NCBI RefSeq assembly: GCF_011067745.1
Contig: NZ_JAAMPJ010000001.1
Span: 372,001 to 436,000, forward strand
Source: Lentzea alba
GTDB taxonomy: Bacteria; Actinomycetota; Actinomycetes; Mycobacteriales; Pseudonocardiaceae
DNA length: 64,000 nt
Direction: 5' to 3'
The stretch's first letter is position 1. Each line of letters opens with the position of its first letter. The position numbers were made by a program, and so were the translations under genes. The notes beneath the pieces were generated by a model. That model saw nothing but the letters and a program-made list of their open reading frames with translations, made no database searches and had not been told where the DNA came from. This document shows positions 26,783 to 35,353 of this stretch, piece after piece.

Positions 26783-27645
26783 CGGCGGAATCGGTCCCGC
26801 ACTCGACGTCCGAGCAGGAGAAGCGGCCACGCGGCGACGATACCCAGCCCCAGCGGGACGTTCTGCTGCCAGCCCGGCGCGCCCATCGAAACCACCTGCG
26901 GATTGTGGTCCGTCACCCCGCCCCACCTGGACGGAGGCAGCACGATCACGCGCGCCTTGCCGATCACGTTGTCCACCGGCACGAGCCCGTTGATCCCGCC
27001 CTGCCCCTGGCACCGCGAGTCGCACGAGTGGTTGCGGTTGTCACCGAGCACGAACAACATGCCGTCCGGGATCTTGAGCTCCTCGAACGACTCCTGCTCG
27101 GCCGGCGTGCCCTCGTCGAAGTGCTTGTACGGCTCGTCGAGCGGCTTGCCGTCCACCGTCACGCGGTTCTGCTCGTCGCAGCACTTCACGGTCTGCCCGC
27201 CGACGGCGATCACCCGTTTGACGAAGTCCTCCTCGTTCGCCGACGGCAGCCCGATCAGCGACCCGAGCCACGACAGCCCCTGCGAGATCGGGTTGGCCGG
27301 CTCGTCGGAGATGAAGTCGTTCTGCCACGACGGCGGCCCGCGGAACACGATCACGTCGCCGGGCGACGGCTCGGTGAAGCGGTAGGTGACCTTGTCCACG
27401 AGCACCCGGTCGCCGTAGCAGTCGGTGCACCCGTGCAGCGTCGCTTCCATCGACTCCGACGGGATCATGTAGACGCGGCCGAGGAAGACCTGGATGCCGA
27501 TCGCGAGACCGAACGCGACCAGGATGAGGACCGGCAGTTCCTTCCAGAAGTTGCCCTTCTTTTTCTTCTTCTTCGAAGGTTCCTCCGAAGCGTCCGAAGC
27601 GGGTTCGTCGCTGGACGGGTTCTGCGCTGGATCGACGTCAACCAC
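26779..27645 (-). CDS. lepB: Signal peptidase I (second copy)
   Basis: A 288-residue type I signal peptidase. A cytoplasmic tail with a run of lysines precedes the membrane anchor (LPVLILVAFGLAIGIQVFLG), then the catalytic serine in YMIPSESMEATL, the general base lysine in DFVKRVIAVGGQTV, and box E GDNRNHSCDSR. A second hydrophobic stretch near the C-terminus (GLGIVAAWPLLLLG) gives an extra anchor that the neighbouring copy lacks. Paired cysteines in LHGCTDCYGD and KCCDEQ are shared. It cleaves exported preproteins at the outer face of the membrane. Confidence 0.94.
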   Translation of the reverse strand: MVDVDPAQNPSSDEPASDASEEPSKKKKKKGNFWKELPVLILVAFGLAIGIQVFLGRVYMIPSESMEATLHGCTDCYGDRVLVDKVTYRFTEPSPGDVIVFRGPPSWQNDFISDEPANPISQGLSWLGSLIGLPSANEEDFVKRVIAVGGQTVKCCDEQNRVTVDGKPLDEPYKHFDEGTPAEQESFEELKIPDGMLFVLGDNRNHSCDSRCQGQGGINGLVPVDNVIGKARVIVLPPSRWGGVTDHNPQVVSMGAPGWQQNVPLGLGIVAAWPLLLLGRRVRDRFRR

Positions 27646-27649
27646 GAGA

Positions 27650-28390
27650 TCAGCCTAGGGGCTGAGGGTTGTGGTCGGACACAACACTCCACCGTTCTTT
27701 CGGGAAAACGACGTACCTGGCCTTCCCGATGACGTTTTCGAGGGGCACTGTGCCCGCTACGCCCCCACCGCCCTGTTTGCGCGAGTCGGTGGAGTTCATC
27801 CGGTTGTCCCCCATCAGGAACAACCGGCCTTCCGGCACGCGCACCGGAGCGAACGGCTCGTGGTCCGCTGACGAAGTGCCGGGCTGCCAGTACACGTATG
27901 GCTCATCAAGCGGTTTGCCGTCCACGACAAGACGGTGCTGCTCATCGCAGCACATCACCGTCTGACCGGGGAGCGCGATGACGCGCTTGACGAAGTCACG
28001 TTCGTTTGCGGGCGCGATGCCCAGCAACGAACCGATGTTCTGCACAACTCGGGCAACGGGATTCGCCGACGGCGCGGCGCGGAAGTCGTTCGTGGTCCAC
28101 GCTTCCGGCCCGCGGAACACCACGACCTCGCCGGGCTCGATGTCGCTGAAGCGATAGGTGAGCTTGTCGACCAGCACACGGTCGTTCACGCAGCCGGTGC
28201 AGCCGTGCAACGTGCGCTCCATCGACGCCGAGGGGATCACGTAGACCCGCGCCACGAACGCCTGGATCAGCACCGTCAGCACGACGGCCGTCACGACGAC
28301 GTAGAAAATTTCTCTCCAGACAGGGGTACGCCCCCGCTCCGGTTCATCCGGTGCGGAGGCGTCCTCGGAGTCTTCTGGGCTCGAAGCCAC
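27650..28390 (-). CDS. lepB: Signal peptidase I (first copy)
   Basis: A 246-residue signal peptidase I, four bases upstream of the second. It has the anchor IFYVVVTAVVLTVLIQAFVA, serine in YVIPSASMERTL, lysine in DFVKRVIALPGQTV, and box E MGDNRMNSTDSR. The cysteine pairs LHGCTGCVND and MCCDEQ match the other copy, so the two arose by tandem duplication. The C-terminus stops at HNPQPLG with no second anchor. It follows rplS closely and is probably in the same transcript. Confidence 0.94.
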   Translation of the reverse strand: MASSPEDSEDASAPDEPERGRTPVWREIFYVVVTAVVLTVLIQAFVARVYVIPSASMERTLHGCTGCVNDRVLVDKLTYRFSDIEPGEVVVFRGPEAWTTNDFRAAPSANPVARVVQNIGSLLGIAPANERDFVKRVIALPGQTVMCCDEQHRLVVDGKPLDEPYVYWQPGTSSADHEPFAPVRVPEGRLFLMGDNRMNSTDSRKQGGGGVAGTVPLENVIGKARYVVFPKERWSVVSDHNPQPLG

Positions 28391-28393
28391 CGG

Positions 28394-28753
28394 TCAGGAG
28401 ACCGGACGGGCCTCGCGCTTCTCCTTGATCTTGGCAGCCTTGCCGCGCAGGTCGCGCAGGTAGTACAGCTTGGCGCGACGCACGTCACCGCGGGTCACGA
28501 CCTCGATCTCGGAGATGTTCGGGGAGTGCACCGGGAAGGTGCGCTCGACGCCGACACCGAACGAGACCTTGCGGACGGTGAAGGTCTCACGGATGCCGCC
28601 ACCCTGGCGACGGATCACGACGCCCTGGAACACCTGGACGCGCTCGCGCGAGCCCTCGATGACGCGGACGTGAACCTTCAGCGTGTCACCCGCGCGGAAG
28701 GCCGGGATGTCAGAGCGCAGCGACTGGGCGTCGAGTGCGTCCAGGATGTTCAT
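28394..28753 (-). CDS. rplS: 50S ribosomal protein L19
   Basis: A 119-residue L19: [42 protein letters not shown], the signature [22 protein letters not shown], and [17 protein letters not shown]. It sits at the 30S-50S interface. A 154-base gap with hairpins separates it from trmD; a promoter in that gap is likely. Confidence 0.98.
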   Translation of the reverse strand: MNILDALDAQSLRSDIPAFRAGDTLKVHVRVIEGSRERVQVFQGVVIRRQGGGIRETFTVRKVSFGVGVERTFPVHSPNISEIEVVTRGDVRRAKLYYLRDLRGKAAKIKEKREARPVS

Positions 28754-28838
28754 CGGTCGTCCTCACATGTGTCTGTGAACTCCCCAGAGCATGTTCCATG
28801 ACAGTGCACGACATGATGGGGGTCGGTTAGGAGCGCAC

Positions 28839-28891
28839 GCCGGTATGACAACCGGCTGCGGCAACTGGTCCAGTGTGCCAGACCAGGCACT
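28839..28891 (-). terminator. Paired hairpins after trmD
   Basis: Two small inverted repeats lie between trmD and rplS: GTGCC (28875-28879) with GGCAC (28886-28890), and GCCGGT (28839-28844) with ACCGGC (28851-28856), a perfect 6-bp stem with a 6-base loop. No T-run is seen. They may attenuate trmD transcripts or shape the rplS leader. Confidence 0.4.
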
Positions 28892-28907
28892 CCGGAATGA
28901 AATCGGG

Positions 28908-29654
28908 CTACTCCCCGCCCTCGCGCAGGCGCGCGAGCAGGGCCTTGTCGTGCTTGTCGAACGCGTCCGCGGGCAACGATTCCAGCAGGTCAGGACGCCG
29001 TTCGAAGGTCCTGACGAGCGATTGGTCACGCCGCCAGCGGTTGATCAGCTTGTGGTTGCCGGACCGCAGCACGTCCGGCACGGCGAGCTCGCGCCACACC
29101 TCCGGCCGCGTGTAGCTCGGGCCTTCGAGCAGACCGTCCTGGAACGAGTCCTCGGCGTGCGACTTCGGGTTGCCGAGCACGCCCGGCAGCAGCCGCGCGA
29201 CCGCTTCCACGATCGCGAGCACGGCCACTTCGCCGCCGACCAGCACGTAGTCACCGATCGACACCTCGTCGACGCGTACGCGCCGTGCGGCGTCATCGAC
29301 CACACGCTGGTCAATGCCCTCGTAGCGACCACACGCGAACACAAGATGCGACTCGTTCGCGTACTCGTGCGCGAGTGCCTGCGTGAACGGACGTCCAGCC
29401 GGCGTCGGCACGATGAGGCGGGTGGAGTCCGTGCACACGTCGTCGAGCGCCTGGCCCCAGATGTCCGGCTTCATGACCATGCCGGGACCGCCGCCGTACG
29501 GGCTGTCGTCGACGGCCTTGTGCACGTCCTGCGTCCAGTCCCGCAGGTCGTGGACGCCGACGCTGATCAAGCCCTTGTCGATCGCCTTGCCCAGCAACGC
29601 CGCCCGCAGCGGCGCCAGGTACTCCGGGAAGATCGTGACGACGTCAATCTGCAT
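28908..29654 (-). CDS. trmD: tRNA (guanine37-N1)-methyltransferase
   Basis: A 248-residue SPOUT methyltransferase that adds the m1G37 modification preventing frameshifts. It shows [48 protein letters not shown], and the knot region [31 protein letters not shown]. The start overlaps rimM by 11 bases. The order rpsP-KH-rimM-trmD-rplS is standard. Confidence 0.98.
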   Translation of the reverse strand: MQIDVVTIFPEYLAPLRAALLGKAIDKGLISVGVHDLRDWTQDVHKAVDDSPYGGGPGMVMKPDIWGQALDDVCTDSTRLIVPTPAGRPFTQALAHEYANESHLVFACGRYEGIDQRVVDDAARRVRVDEVSIGDYVLVGGEVAVLAIVEAVARLLPGVLGNPKSHAEDSFQDGLLEGPSYTRPEVWRELAVPDVLRSGNHKLINRWRRDQSLVRTFERRPDLLESLPADAFDKHDKALLARLREGGE

Positions 29655-30159
29655 CGAGCAGACCCTCTGGCGGATCGATCACGACCCGGCCGCCGCGAAC
29701 GTCCACGGTGGGCACGATCTCGCGCACGAACGGGATCAGCGCCTCGCCGCCGTCGCGGATGACCACGAGCAGCTCGCCACCGGGACCGTGCAGGATCTCC
29801 TTGACCGTGCCGATCTTCGTGCCGTCGACGAGTTCGGCCGCGAGCCCTTCGAGCTCGTGGTCGTAGAACTCGTCGGGGTCGTCGGTCGGCGGCAGGTCGT
29901 CGGTGCTGCCCAGCAACAACGTGCCGCGCAACGCCTCCGCCACATCGCGCGTCACGACTTCCTCGAAACGCACGAGCAGCCGCCCGGCATGAGGCCGGGC
30001 GGCTGTCACGGTGAGGCTTCGGGACGTGCCGTCACGCAGCTTGGCTTGCATCGTCGACCCGATCGCGAAACGCAACTCGGGAGAGTCAGTGCGCACGTCA
30101 ACGGCGAGTTCGCCGGTGATCCCGTGCGCCTTGGCCACACGGCCGACAACTACGTCCAT
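29644..30159 (-). CDS. rimM: Ribosome maturation factor RimM
   Basis: A 171-residue 16S rRNA processing factor that binds S19 during 30S assembly. The N-terminal RimM domain starts [20 protein letters not shown]; the PRC-barrel half contains [24 protein letters not shown] and [30 protein letters not shown]. It is separated from the KH-protein gene by 18 bases. Confidence 0.96.
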   Translation of the reverse strand: MDVVVGRVAKAHGITGELAVDVRTDSPELRFAIGSTMQAKLRDGTSRSLTVTAARPHAGRLLVRFEEVVTRDVAEALRGTLLLGSTDDLPPTDDPDEFYDHELEGLAAELVDGTKIGTVKEILHGPGGELLVVIRDGGEALIPFVREIVPTVDVRGGRVVIDPPEGLLDAD

Positions 30160-30177
30160 TTGCCCTGAAGCTCGTTC

Positions 30178-30417
30178 TCAGCGGTCGGTGTCGACGACGT
30201 CGACCCGCACGCCACGACCGCCGATGCCGGCCATCACGGTGCGCAGAGCCGTCGCGGTGCGACCGCCACGACCGATCACCTTGCCGAGGTCGTCCGGGTG
30301 GACGTGGACCTCGAGGGTGCGGCCGCGGCGGGTCGTGACGAGGTTCACCCGGACGTCGTCCGGGTGGTCGACGATGCCGCGAACGAGGTGTTCGAGGGCG
30401 TCAGCCAACAAACTCAC
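30178..30417 (-). CDS. khpA: KH-domain RNA-binding protein (KhpA-like)
   Basis: A 79-residue single KH domain with the GxxG loop in [19 protein letters not shown]. It corresponds to the conserved small KH protein between rpsP and rimM in Gram-positives, which in streptococci pairs with KhpB/Jag in cell-division control. It overlaps rpsP by four bases. Confidence 0.94.
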   Translation of the reverse strand: MSLLADALEHLVRGIVDHPDDVRVNLVTTRRGRTLEVHVHPDDLGKVIGRGGRTATALRTVMAGIGGRGVRVDVVDTDR

Positions 30418-30857
30418 GCCTCGTCCTTGGGCGCCTCGGCGTCAGCCTTGGGGGCGTCATCGGCCTTCTTGGCCTTCTTCGCCTTCGGCGTGGTGGCCTC
30501 GGTCATCGGCTCCTCGTTCGCGGCGGCGAGCGCGGCGGCGAACAGGTCGGCCTTCGACGGCTTCGGCTCCTTGACCTTCAGGGTGCCCTCGGCGCCCGGC
30601 AGGCCCTTGAACTTCTGCCAGTCACCGGTGATCTCGAGGAGACGCTGCACCGACTCGGTCGGCTGCGCGCCGACACCCAGCCAGTACTGCGCGCGCTCGG
30701 AGTCGACCGCGATGAACGACGGCTCTTCCTTCGGGTGGTACTTGCCGATCGTCTCGATGGCCTTGCCGTCGCGACGGGTGCGCGCGTCGGCGACCACGAT
30801 GCGGTAGTACGGCTGGCGGATCTTGCCGAGACGCTGAAGCTTGATCTTGACGGCCAC
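30414..30857 (-). CDS. rpsP: 30S ribosomal protein S16
   Basis: A 147-residue S16 with the core [20 protein letters not shown] and [19 protein letters not shown], ending the family domain near residue 85. A Lys/Ala/Asp-rich C-terminal extension of about 55 residues, ending [11 protein letters not shown], is common in actinobacteria. GTG at 30857 is the start; upstream bases to 30896 are leader. It heads the rpsP-khpA-rimM-trmD group. Confidence 0.97.
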   Translation of the reverse strand: MAVKIKLQRLGKIRQPYYRIVVADARTRRDGKAIETIGKYHPKEEPSFIAVDSERAQYWLGVGAQPTESVQRLLEITGDWQKFKGLPGAEGTLKVKEPKPSKADLFAAALAAANEEPMTEATTPKAKKAKKADDAPKADAEAPKDEA

Positions 30858-30897
30858 TGGCCTGGTACTCCTTGACTCTGTGTTGGTGGTTCGCACA

Positions 30898-30930
30898 GCC
30901 GCGGCCCGGGCAGAGAGGGCCGGCCGCGGC
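30898..30930 (-). promoter_or_regulatory. Hairpin in rpsP leader
   Basis: GCCGCGGCC (30898-30906) pairs perfectly with GGCCGCGGC (30922-30930), 41 bases upstream of the rpsP start. It lies between the convergently oriented end of the rpsP leader and the stop of the pxpA-like gene's upstream side. It could be a leader attenuator or chance GC symmetry. Confidence 0.35.
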
Positions 30931-30981
30931 GGACAACCGGCAATTCTGCCAGATGGGGACCGGTGGATCCGAATCGGGGCT

Positions 30982-31713
30982 CTAGGCGAACGGTGCCACG
31001 GTTCCCAGCGCCTCTTTCACGGCTCGCGCGTGCTCGACCGCGCCAGGCGTGTCGCCGTGCACGCACAGCGACTCGGCCCGCGTCTTGATGACGGTGCCGT
31101 CGACCGCGACGATCTCGCCGTGCTGGAGCCTCCGAGCACGCTCGATGATCTGCGCGGAGTCCGTGAGCAGAGCGTTCGGTTCGCTGCGCGGCACCAGCGT
31201 GCCCTGCGGGGTGTAGCCGCGGTCGGCGAACGCCTCCTGGACCGGCCTCAGTCCCGCTGCCTCGGCCTTCTCGAGCAGCCGCGAACCGGGAAGGCCGAGG
31301 ATCGGCAGGTCGCGGAACGCCTTGGCGCCGTTGACCACCGCTTCCGCCTGCTTCTCGTGGTGCACGGTCGCGTTGTTAAGGGCGCCGTGCGGCTTCACGT
31401 ACACGACCTCGGTGCCTGCTGCTCGTGCGCACGCATCGAGCGCACCGATCTGGTACAGGACTTCGTCGGCCAGTTCGACGGGGTCGACGTCGATGAACCT
31501 GCGCCCGAACCCCGCGAGGTCGCGATAGGAGACCTGGGCGCCGATCCTGACGCCGTTCTTCGCCGCTTCCTCGCACACCTGGCGCATGGTCCGCGGATCA
31601 CCGGCGTGGAAGCCGCACGCGACGTTCGCGCTGGTGATGATGCCCAGCAGCGCGTTGTCGTCGCCGAGCTTCCAGATGCCGAAGCCCTCGCCGAGATCGC
31701 TGTTCAGGTCCAT
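30982..31713 (-). CDS. pxpA: LamB/YcsF family 5-oxoprolinase subunit A
   Basis: A 243-residue YcsF protein. [41 protein letters not shown] and [14 protein letters not shown] are the family signatures. In B. subtilis PxpABC opens 5-oxoproline (pyroglutamate) to glutamate with ATP. The pxpBC genes (biotin-dependent carboxylase-like subunits) are not adjacent here, so partners must be elsewhere or the role differs. ATG 31713 shares its first base with the stop codon of the CPBP gene. Confidence 0.92.
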   Translation of the reverse strand: MDLNSDLGEGFGIWKLGDDNALLGIITSANVACGFHAGDPRTMRQVCEEAAKNGVRIGAQVSYRDLAGFGRRFIDVDPVELADEVLYQIGALDACARAAGTEVVYVKPHGALNNATVHHEKQAEAVVNGAKAFRDLPILGLPGSRLLEKAEAAGLRPVQEAFADRGYTPQGTLVPRSEPNALLTDSAQIIERARRLQHGEIVAVDGTVIKTRAESLCVHGDTPGAVEHARAVKEALGTVAPFA

Positions 31714-32507
31714 CACATGACCCCGGCGGAGACGAGCAGGAGGGTGAGGCCGGGCAGGAAGTTGTTCATCATGTGCGCCACGATGCTCGCCCCGAGCCGG
31801 CGGGTGAGCAGGCGGGCGATGCCGATCGGGATGGCGATCACGAGCAGCAACGACGTGCGCAACGGCTCGAAGTGCCCGATCGCGAAGATCACCGTGGTGA
31901 GCCCGAACGCGGCCCAGCGGCTCCAGCCCAGGCGTTCGACGGCGCCCCACAGCAGGCCGCGGTAGATGATCTCCTCGCAGACCGGCCCGATGAGGCTCAC
32001 GTAGAGGAACATCATGATCGCGGCGGCGATCGGCAGGTTCGAACCGGACAGCAGGTCGCCGACGGCGCTCGTGGCGTTCTCCTGGCCGACGACCATCGCC
32101 CACAGCTTGGCGGCGCCGAGGGTGAGGACGAGGCCGAGGATGCCGAGCTTGAGGCCCGTGGCCAGGTCTTCCTTGGTCATGGTGAAGCGCAGGTCGATCT
32201 TCGGCCCGTTGCCCCTGACGTACGTGATCACGACGGCAGTGGCGGCCGCCAGGACCGTCGGCACGATGGAGCCGATCAGCACGAACGACACGGAGTCGGC
32301 GAGGCTGACGCCGAACTGCCGCGCGATGGCCGTGATGAACACGGCACTGAGGATGAAGACGGCTTCCACCAGGAGAAAGGCGCCGAACCCCCAGCGCTGG
32401 CCGACCCGCGCGGGCTCCGGGTTGCGGCTGATGTCCCGCAGGCTTTCGAGGAAGCCTCGCTTCGGCTTCAGGGACTCCGGCTCACTCACGCTCTGCAATC
32501 TAGTCAC
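31713..32507 (-). CDS. CPBP family intramembrane metalloprotease
   Basis: A 264-residue membrane protein with about eight helices. The CPBP (Abi/CAAX-processing-like) motifs are all present: [12 protein letters not shown] (EExxxR), [10 protein letters not shown] (FxxxH), and HMMNN (HxxxN). It probably cleaves within the membrane, or handles prenylated or bacteriocin-type substrates. The start is unsure: GTG 32507 or GTG 32489. It overlaps pxpA by one base. Confidence 0.9.
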   Translation of the reverse strand: MTRLQSVSEPESLKPKRGFLESLRDISRNPEPARVGQRWGFGAFLLVEAVFILSAVFITAIARQFGVSLADSVSFVLIGSIVPTVLAAATAVVITYVRGNGPKIDLRFTMTKEDLATGLKLGILGLVLTLGAAKLWAMVVGQENATSAVGDLLSGSNLPIAAAIMMFLYVSLIGPVCEEIIYRGLLWGAVERLGWSRWAAFGLTTVIFAIGHFEPLRTSLLLVIAIPIGIARLLTRRLGASIVAHMMNNFLPGLTLLLVSAGVM

Positions 32508-32793
32508 GCCCCGGCTGCCCGCGGTCGCACAGCGGTCGGTGCCACACTCATGATCAGCTACCTCGCGATCGACGGCTTCTGAAGCACCGATGCACTGTCG
32601 GTGCCTCGCGATACGCTTGGAGTGGGGACCGCGATCCCCCTTGGGGGAGAACTGCCGCCCCCGAATCCGAGGCTACTGTGCGGCACCGACGGAAACCGGG
32701 CCAAGCATCTGGCCAAAAGATGGTCAGATCGGGTCCCCGCCGGATGTCCTTCTCCTGGTGGTTGGATCGGCGTACGAACGCTGGTACTAAACC
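32508..32793. other. 286-bp region without recognisable gene
   Basis: Between the CPBP gene and the sigma factor, both on the minus strand, there is a stretch with the perfect palindrome CCCCCTTGGGGG (about 32635-32646) and several short inverted repeats such as TGGCC near 32712 and GATCCCC. Small frames occur on both strands (for example 66 codons from 32590) but none has a ribosome binding site or family-like sequence. It may be a structured leader of the CPBP gene; I could not fit it to a known riboswitch. Confidence 0.35.
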
Positions 32794-33669
32794 TCACCGG
32801 CGCAGCGCCGTCTCCTCCTTCATGTGCGAGAGCTTCTCGGGGTTGCGCACCGCGTAGAGGCCGCTGATCCGTCCATCGTCGATGCGTACCGCGATCACCG
32901 TGTCGAGTTCGCCGTCGAACCTGATGATCAACGCCGGGTGACCGTTCGCGTGGGCCGGCTCCATCGTCCAGCCCGTGACCTTGAGCAGGCCGCCGAGCAG
33001 CATGCGAGCCACCTTGTCCGCGCCGACGACCGGGCGCGGAACCGCCTGCTTCACGCCACCGCCGTCGCCGAGGAAGACGACGTCGGGAGCCAGGAGGTCC
33101 AGCAACGCCTGCAGATCACCCGTTTCGGTGGCGCGCTGGAAGGCGGCGAGAGCATCGCGTGACGCCGCCTGGGTGACCACCTCGCGCGGGCGGCGCGAGG
33201 CCACGTGCGAACGGGCCCGGTGGGCGATCTGGCGGACTGCCGCCGAGTTCTTGCCGACGGCCGACGCGATCTCGTCGTAGTCCAGGTCGAAGACTTCGCG
33301 CAGGACGAAGACGGCGCGTTCGGTCGGGGTCAGGGTTTCGAGAACGAGCATCATCGCCATCGAGACGCTGTCGGCGAGTTCGACGTCCTCGGCGACGTCC
33401 GGCGCGGTCAGCAGCGGTTCGGGGAGCCACGGGCCGACGTAGGACTCCTTGCGGCGGCCCAGGGTCCGCAGCCTCGACAATGCCTGGCGCGTGACGATGC
33501 GGACCAGGTAGGCGCGGTGGTTCTCGACCACGTCGAGATCGACGCCGGACCACTTGAGCCACGTCTCCTGCAGCACGTCCTCGGCGTCGGCGGCCGAGCC
33601 GAGCATTTCGTAGGCGATCGTGAAGAGCAGGTTGCGGTGGCTGACGAACGTGTCGGTGGCGTCGGACAT
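32794..33669 (-). CDS. sigJ: ECF sigma factor of the SigJ type with SnoaL-like C-terminus
   Basis: A 291-residue sigma factor. Region 2 (SHRNLLFTIAYEMLGSAADAEDVLQETWLKW) and region 4 (LTPTERAVFVLREVFDLDYDEIASAVGKNSAAVRQIAHRAR) are followed by a SnoaL/NTF2-like domain of about 100 residues (LLDLLAPDVVFLGDGGG, PRPVVGADKVARMLLG), the ECF41 arrangement. In ECF41 factors the C-terminal domain replaces an anti-sigma. The divergent AhpD-like gene is its usual target. ATG 33669 (MSDATDTF) is preferred. Confidence 0.92.
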   Translation of the reverse strand: MSDATDTFVSHRNLLFTIAYEMLGSAADAEDVLQETWLKWSGVDLDVVENHRAYLVRIVTRQALSRLRTLGRRKESYVGPWLPEPLLTAPDVAEDVELADSVSMAMMLVLETLTPTERAVFVLREVFDLDYDEIASAVGKNSAAVRQIAHRARSHVASRRPREVVTQAASRDALAAFQRATETGDLQALLDLLAPDVVFLGDGGGVKQAVPRPVVGADKVARMLLGGLLKVTGWTMEPAHANGHPALIIRFDGELDTVIAVRIDDGRISGLYAVRNPEKLSHMKEETALRR

Positions 33670-33819
33670 TGATCTCCCCTCGGAAACGGACCTCCTCACG
33701 AGACACCGGCGAACCGCGGTTTGTGACAGTGATGTGCGTCACAAAGAGCCCGTGTCACAAGCGGCGAGGGCGCGGCATCTCATGGTCGTCAAGCAAGGCC
33801 CACGAGGGAGAAAATCATC

Positions 33820-34299
33820 ATGGAACAGCGCTTCAACCTCTTCGGCACCGAGACCGGCACCAAGATCGCGAAGCGGTTCGCGGGGCTGGGCCAGGCGCTC
33901 CACCAGACGTCGCTGCCGGCGATCACCGCCGAACTGGTCAGCCTGCGGGCCAGCCAACTCAACGGCTGCGGCTTCTGCCTCGACATGCACGTCAAGGAGG
34001 CCATCGCGGCGGGCGAGGACCCGCTGCGGCTGCACCTGGTGGCCGGCTGGCGCGAGACCACCGTGTTCACCGAGGCCGAACAGGCCGCGCTGGCGTTCAC
34101 CGAAGAAGGCACGCTGCTCACGCGCGAAGGCGTCTCGGAAGACACCTGGGCGAACGTGCGCAAGCACTACGACGACGAGCAGACCGCCGCGCTCGTCTGC
34201 CTGGTCGGAATGATCAACGCCGCCAACCGGATGGCCGTGATCACGCGCCAGAAGGGCGGCTCGTACCAGGCCGGCGCGCTGGCGGACTTCAAGAGCTAG
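33820..34299 (+). CDS. Carboxymuconolactone decarboxylase/AhpD-like protein
   Basis: A 159-residue CMD-family protein with the redox CxxC in LNGCGFCLDMHVKEA, flanked by the proton-relay Glu/His pattern of AhpD (AELVSLRASQLNGC). It is probably a peroxidatic or reductant-transfer protein. It is divergent from the SigJ-like factor 150 bases away, the standard ECF41 pair, so it is likely transcribed from a sigma-J promoter. GAGGG precedes the ATG. Confidence 0.9.
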   Translation: MEQRFNLFGTETGTKIAKRFAGLGQALHQTSLPAITAELVSLRASQLNGCGFCLDMHVKEAIAAGEDPLRLHLVAGWRETTVFTEAEQAALAFTEEGTLLTREGVSEDTWANVRKHYDDEQTAALVCLVGMINAANRMAVITRQKGGSYQAGALADFKS

Positions 34300-35351
34300 T
34301 GGATCCGGCCCCTGAGCATGATCATGCGCGGCGAACGCAGGACCTCGAGGTTCTCGCGAGGGTCCTCGTCGTAGACCACGACGTCCGCGGCCGCGCCCTC
34401 GGTCAGCGACGGGAAACCGAGCCAGGAGCGGGCGTTCCACGACGCGGCACCGATGGCGTCCACGGCGCTCATGCCCACGCGGTGCAGCGCGATGATCTCG
34501 TCGACGATGCGGCCGTGCTGGATGCCGCCGCCCGCGTCGGTGCCCGCGTAGACCGGCACGCCCGCCTCGATCGCCGACGCGACGGTCGTCGACATGCGGG
34601 CGTGCAGGTCGCGCATGTGGTTCGCGTACGTCGGATACTTGCCGGCCCTGTCCGCGATGCCGGGGAAGGTCTCGATGTTGATCAGCGTGGGCACCAGGAC
34701 GGTCCCCCGTGACGCCATCAGCGAGATCGTGTCGTCGGTGAGGCCGGTGCCGTGCTCGATGCAGTCGATGCCGGCGTTGATCAGGCCGGGCAGCGCGTCC
34801 TCGCCGAACACGTGGGCGGTGACCTTGGCGCCGGCGTCGTGGGCGACCTTGATCGCCTGGGCCAGTTCGTCGTCCGTCCACAGTGGAGCGAGGTCACCCA
34901 CCCCGCGGTCGATCCAGTCACCGACGAGCTTCACCCAGCCGTCGCCGTACGCGGCCTGTTCGGCGACCGCCGTGGCCAGGTCCGACTCGACCTCCACGCC
35001 GATGTGCGGGAGATAGCGCTTCGGGCGGGCGATGTGGCGGCCCGCCCGGATGATCCGCGGCAGGTCCAGGCGCTCCTGCAACGGCGTGGTGTCGATCGGC
35101 GAACCGCAGTCGCGGATCAGCAACGTGCCCGCGGCGCGGTCCGTCAGCGCCTGCTCGACGGCCTCGGACAGCTCGACGCCGCCGTGCGAGCCCAGGCCGA
35201 CGTGGCAGTGCGCGTCGACCAGGCCCGGAACCAGGAACCCGCCGTCGACCACGGTCTGCGCGCCCGGCACCGGCCGGGTGCGCACACGACCGTTGACGAC
35301 CCACAGGTCTCGCGGTTCGCCGTCCGGGAGGACGACACCGCGCAGGTGCAT
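34296..35351 (-). CDS. Metal-dependent amidohydrolase
   Basis: A 351-residue amidohydrolase-superfamily protein. Motifs: VPGLVDAHCHVGLG (HxH on strand 1), KVTAHVFGEDALPGLINAGIDCIEHGTGL (two His), and VYAGTDAGGGIQHG (final Asp). This set resembles Xaa-Pro-dipeptidase-like/imidazolonepropionase-type enzymes. The substrate is unknown. ATG 35351 or the GTG at 35357 that overlaps the ffh stop codon; either way it is coupled to ffh. The end overlaps the convergent AhpD-like gene by four bases. Confidence 0.9.
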   Translation of the reverse strand: MHLRGVVLPDGEPRDLWVVNGRVRTRPVPGAQTVVDGGFLVPGLVDAHCHVGLGSHGGVELSEAVEQALTDRAAGTLLIRDCGSPIDTTPLQERLDLPRIIRAGRHIARPKRYLPHIGVEVESDLATAVAEQAAYGDGWVKLVGDWIDRGVGDLAPLWTDDELAQAIKVAHDAGAKVTAHVFGEDALPGLINAGIDCIEHGTGLTDDTISLMASRGTVLVPTLINIETFPGIADRAGKYPTYANHMRDLHARMSTTVASAIEAGVPVYAGTDAGGGIQHGRIVDEIIALHRVGMSAVDAIGAASWNARSWLGFPSLTEGAAADVVVYDEDPRENLEVLRSPRMIMLRGRIH

Positions 35352-35353
35352 GG

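Noticed and set aside
32590..32790. Small 66-codon plus-strand frame (MHCRCLAIRLEWG start)
   Set aside because: No ribosome binding site, not family-like, and overlaps hairpins; kept only as an unexplained region.
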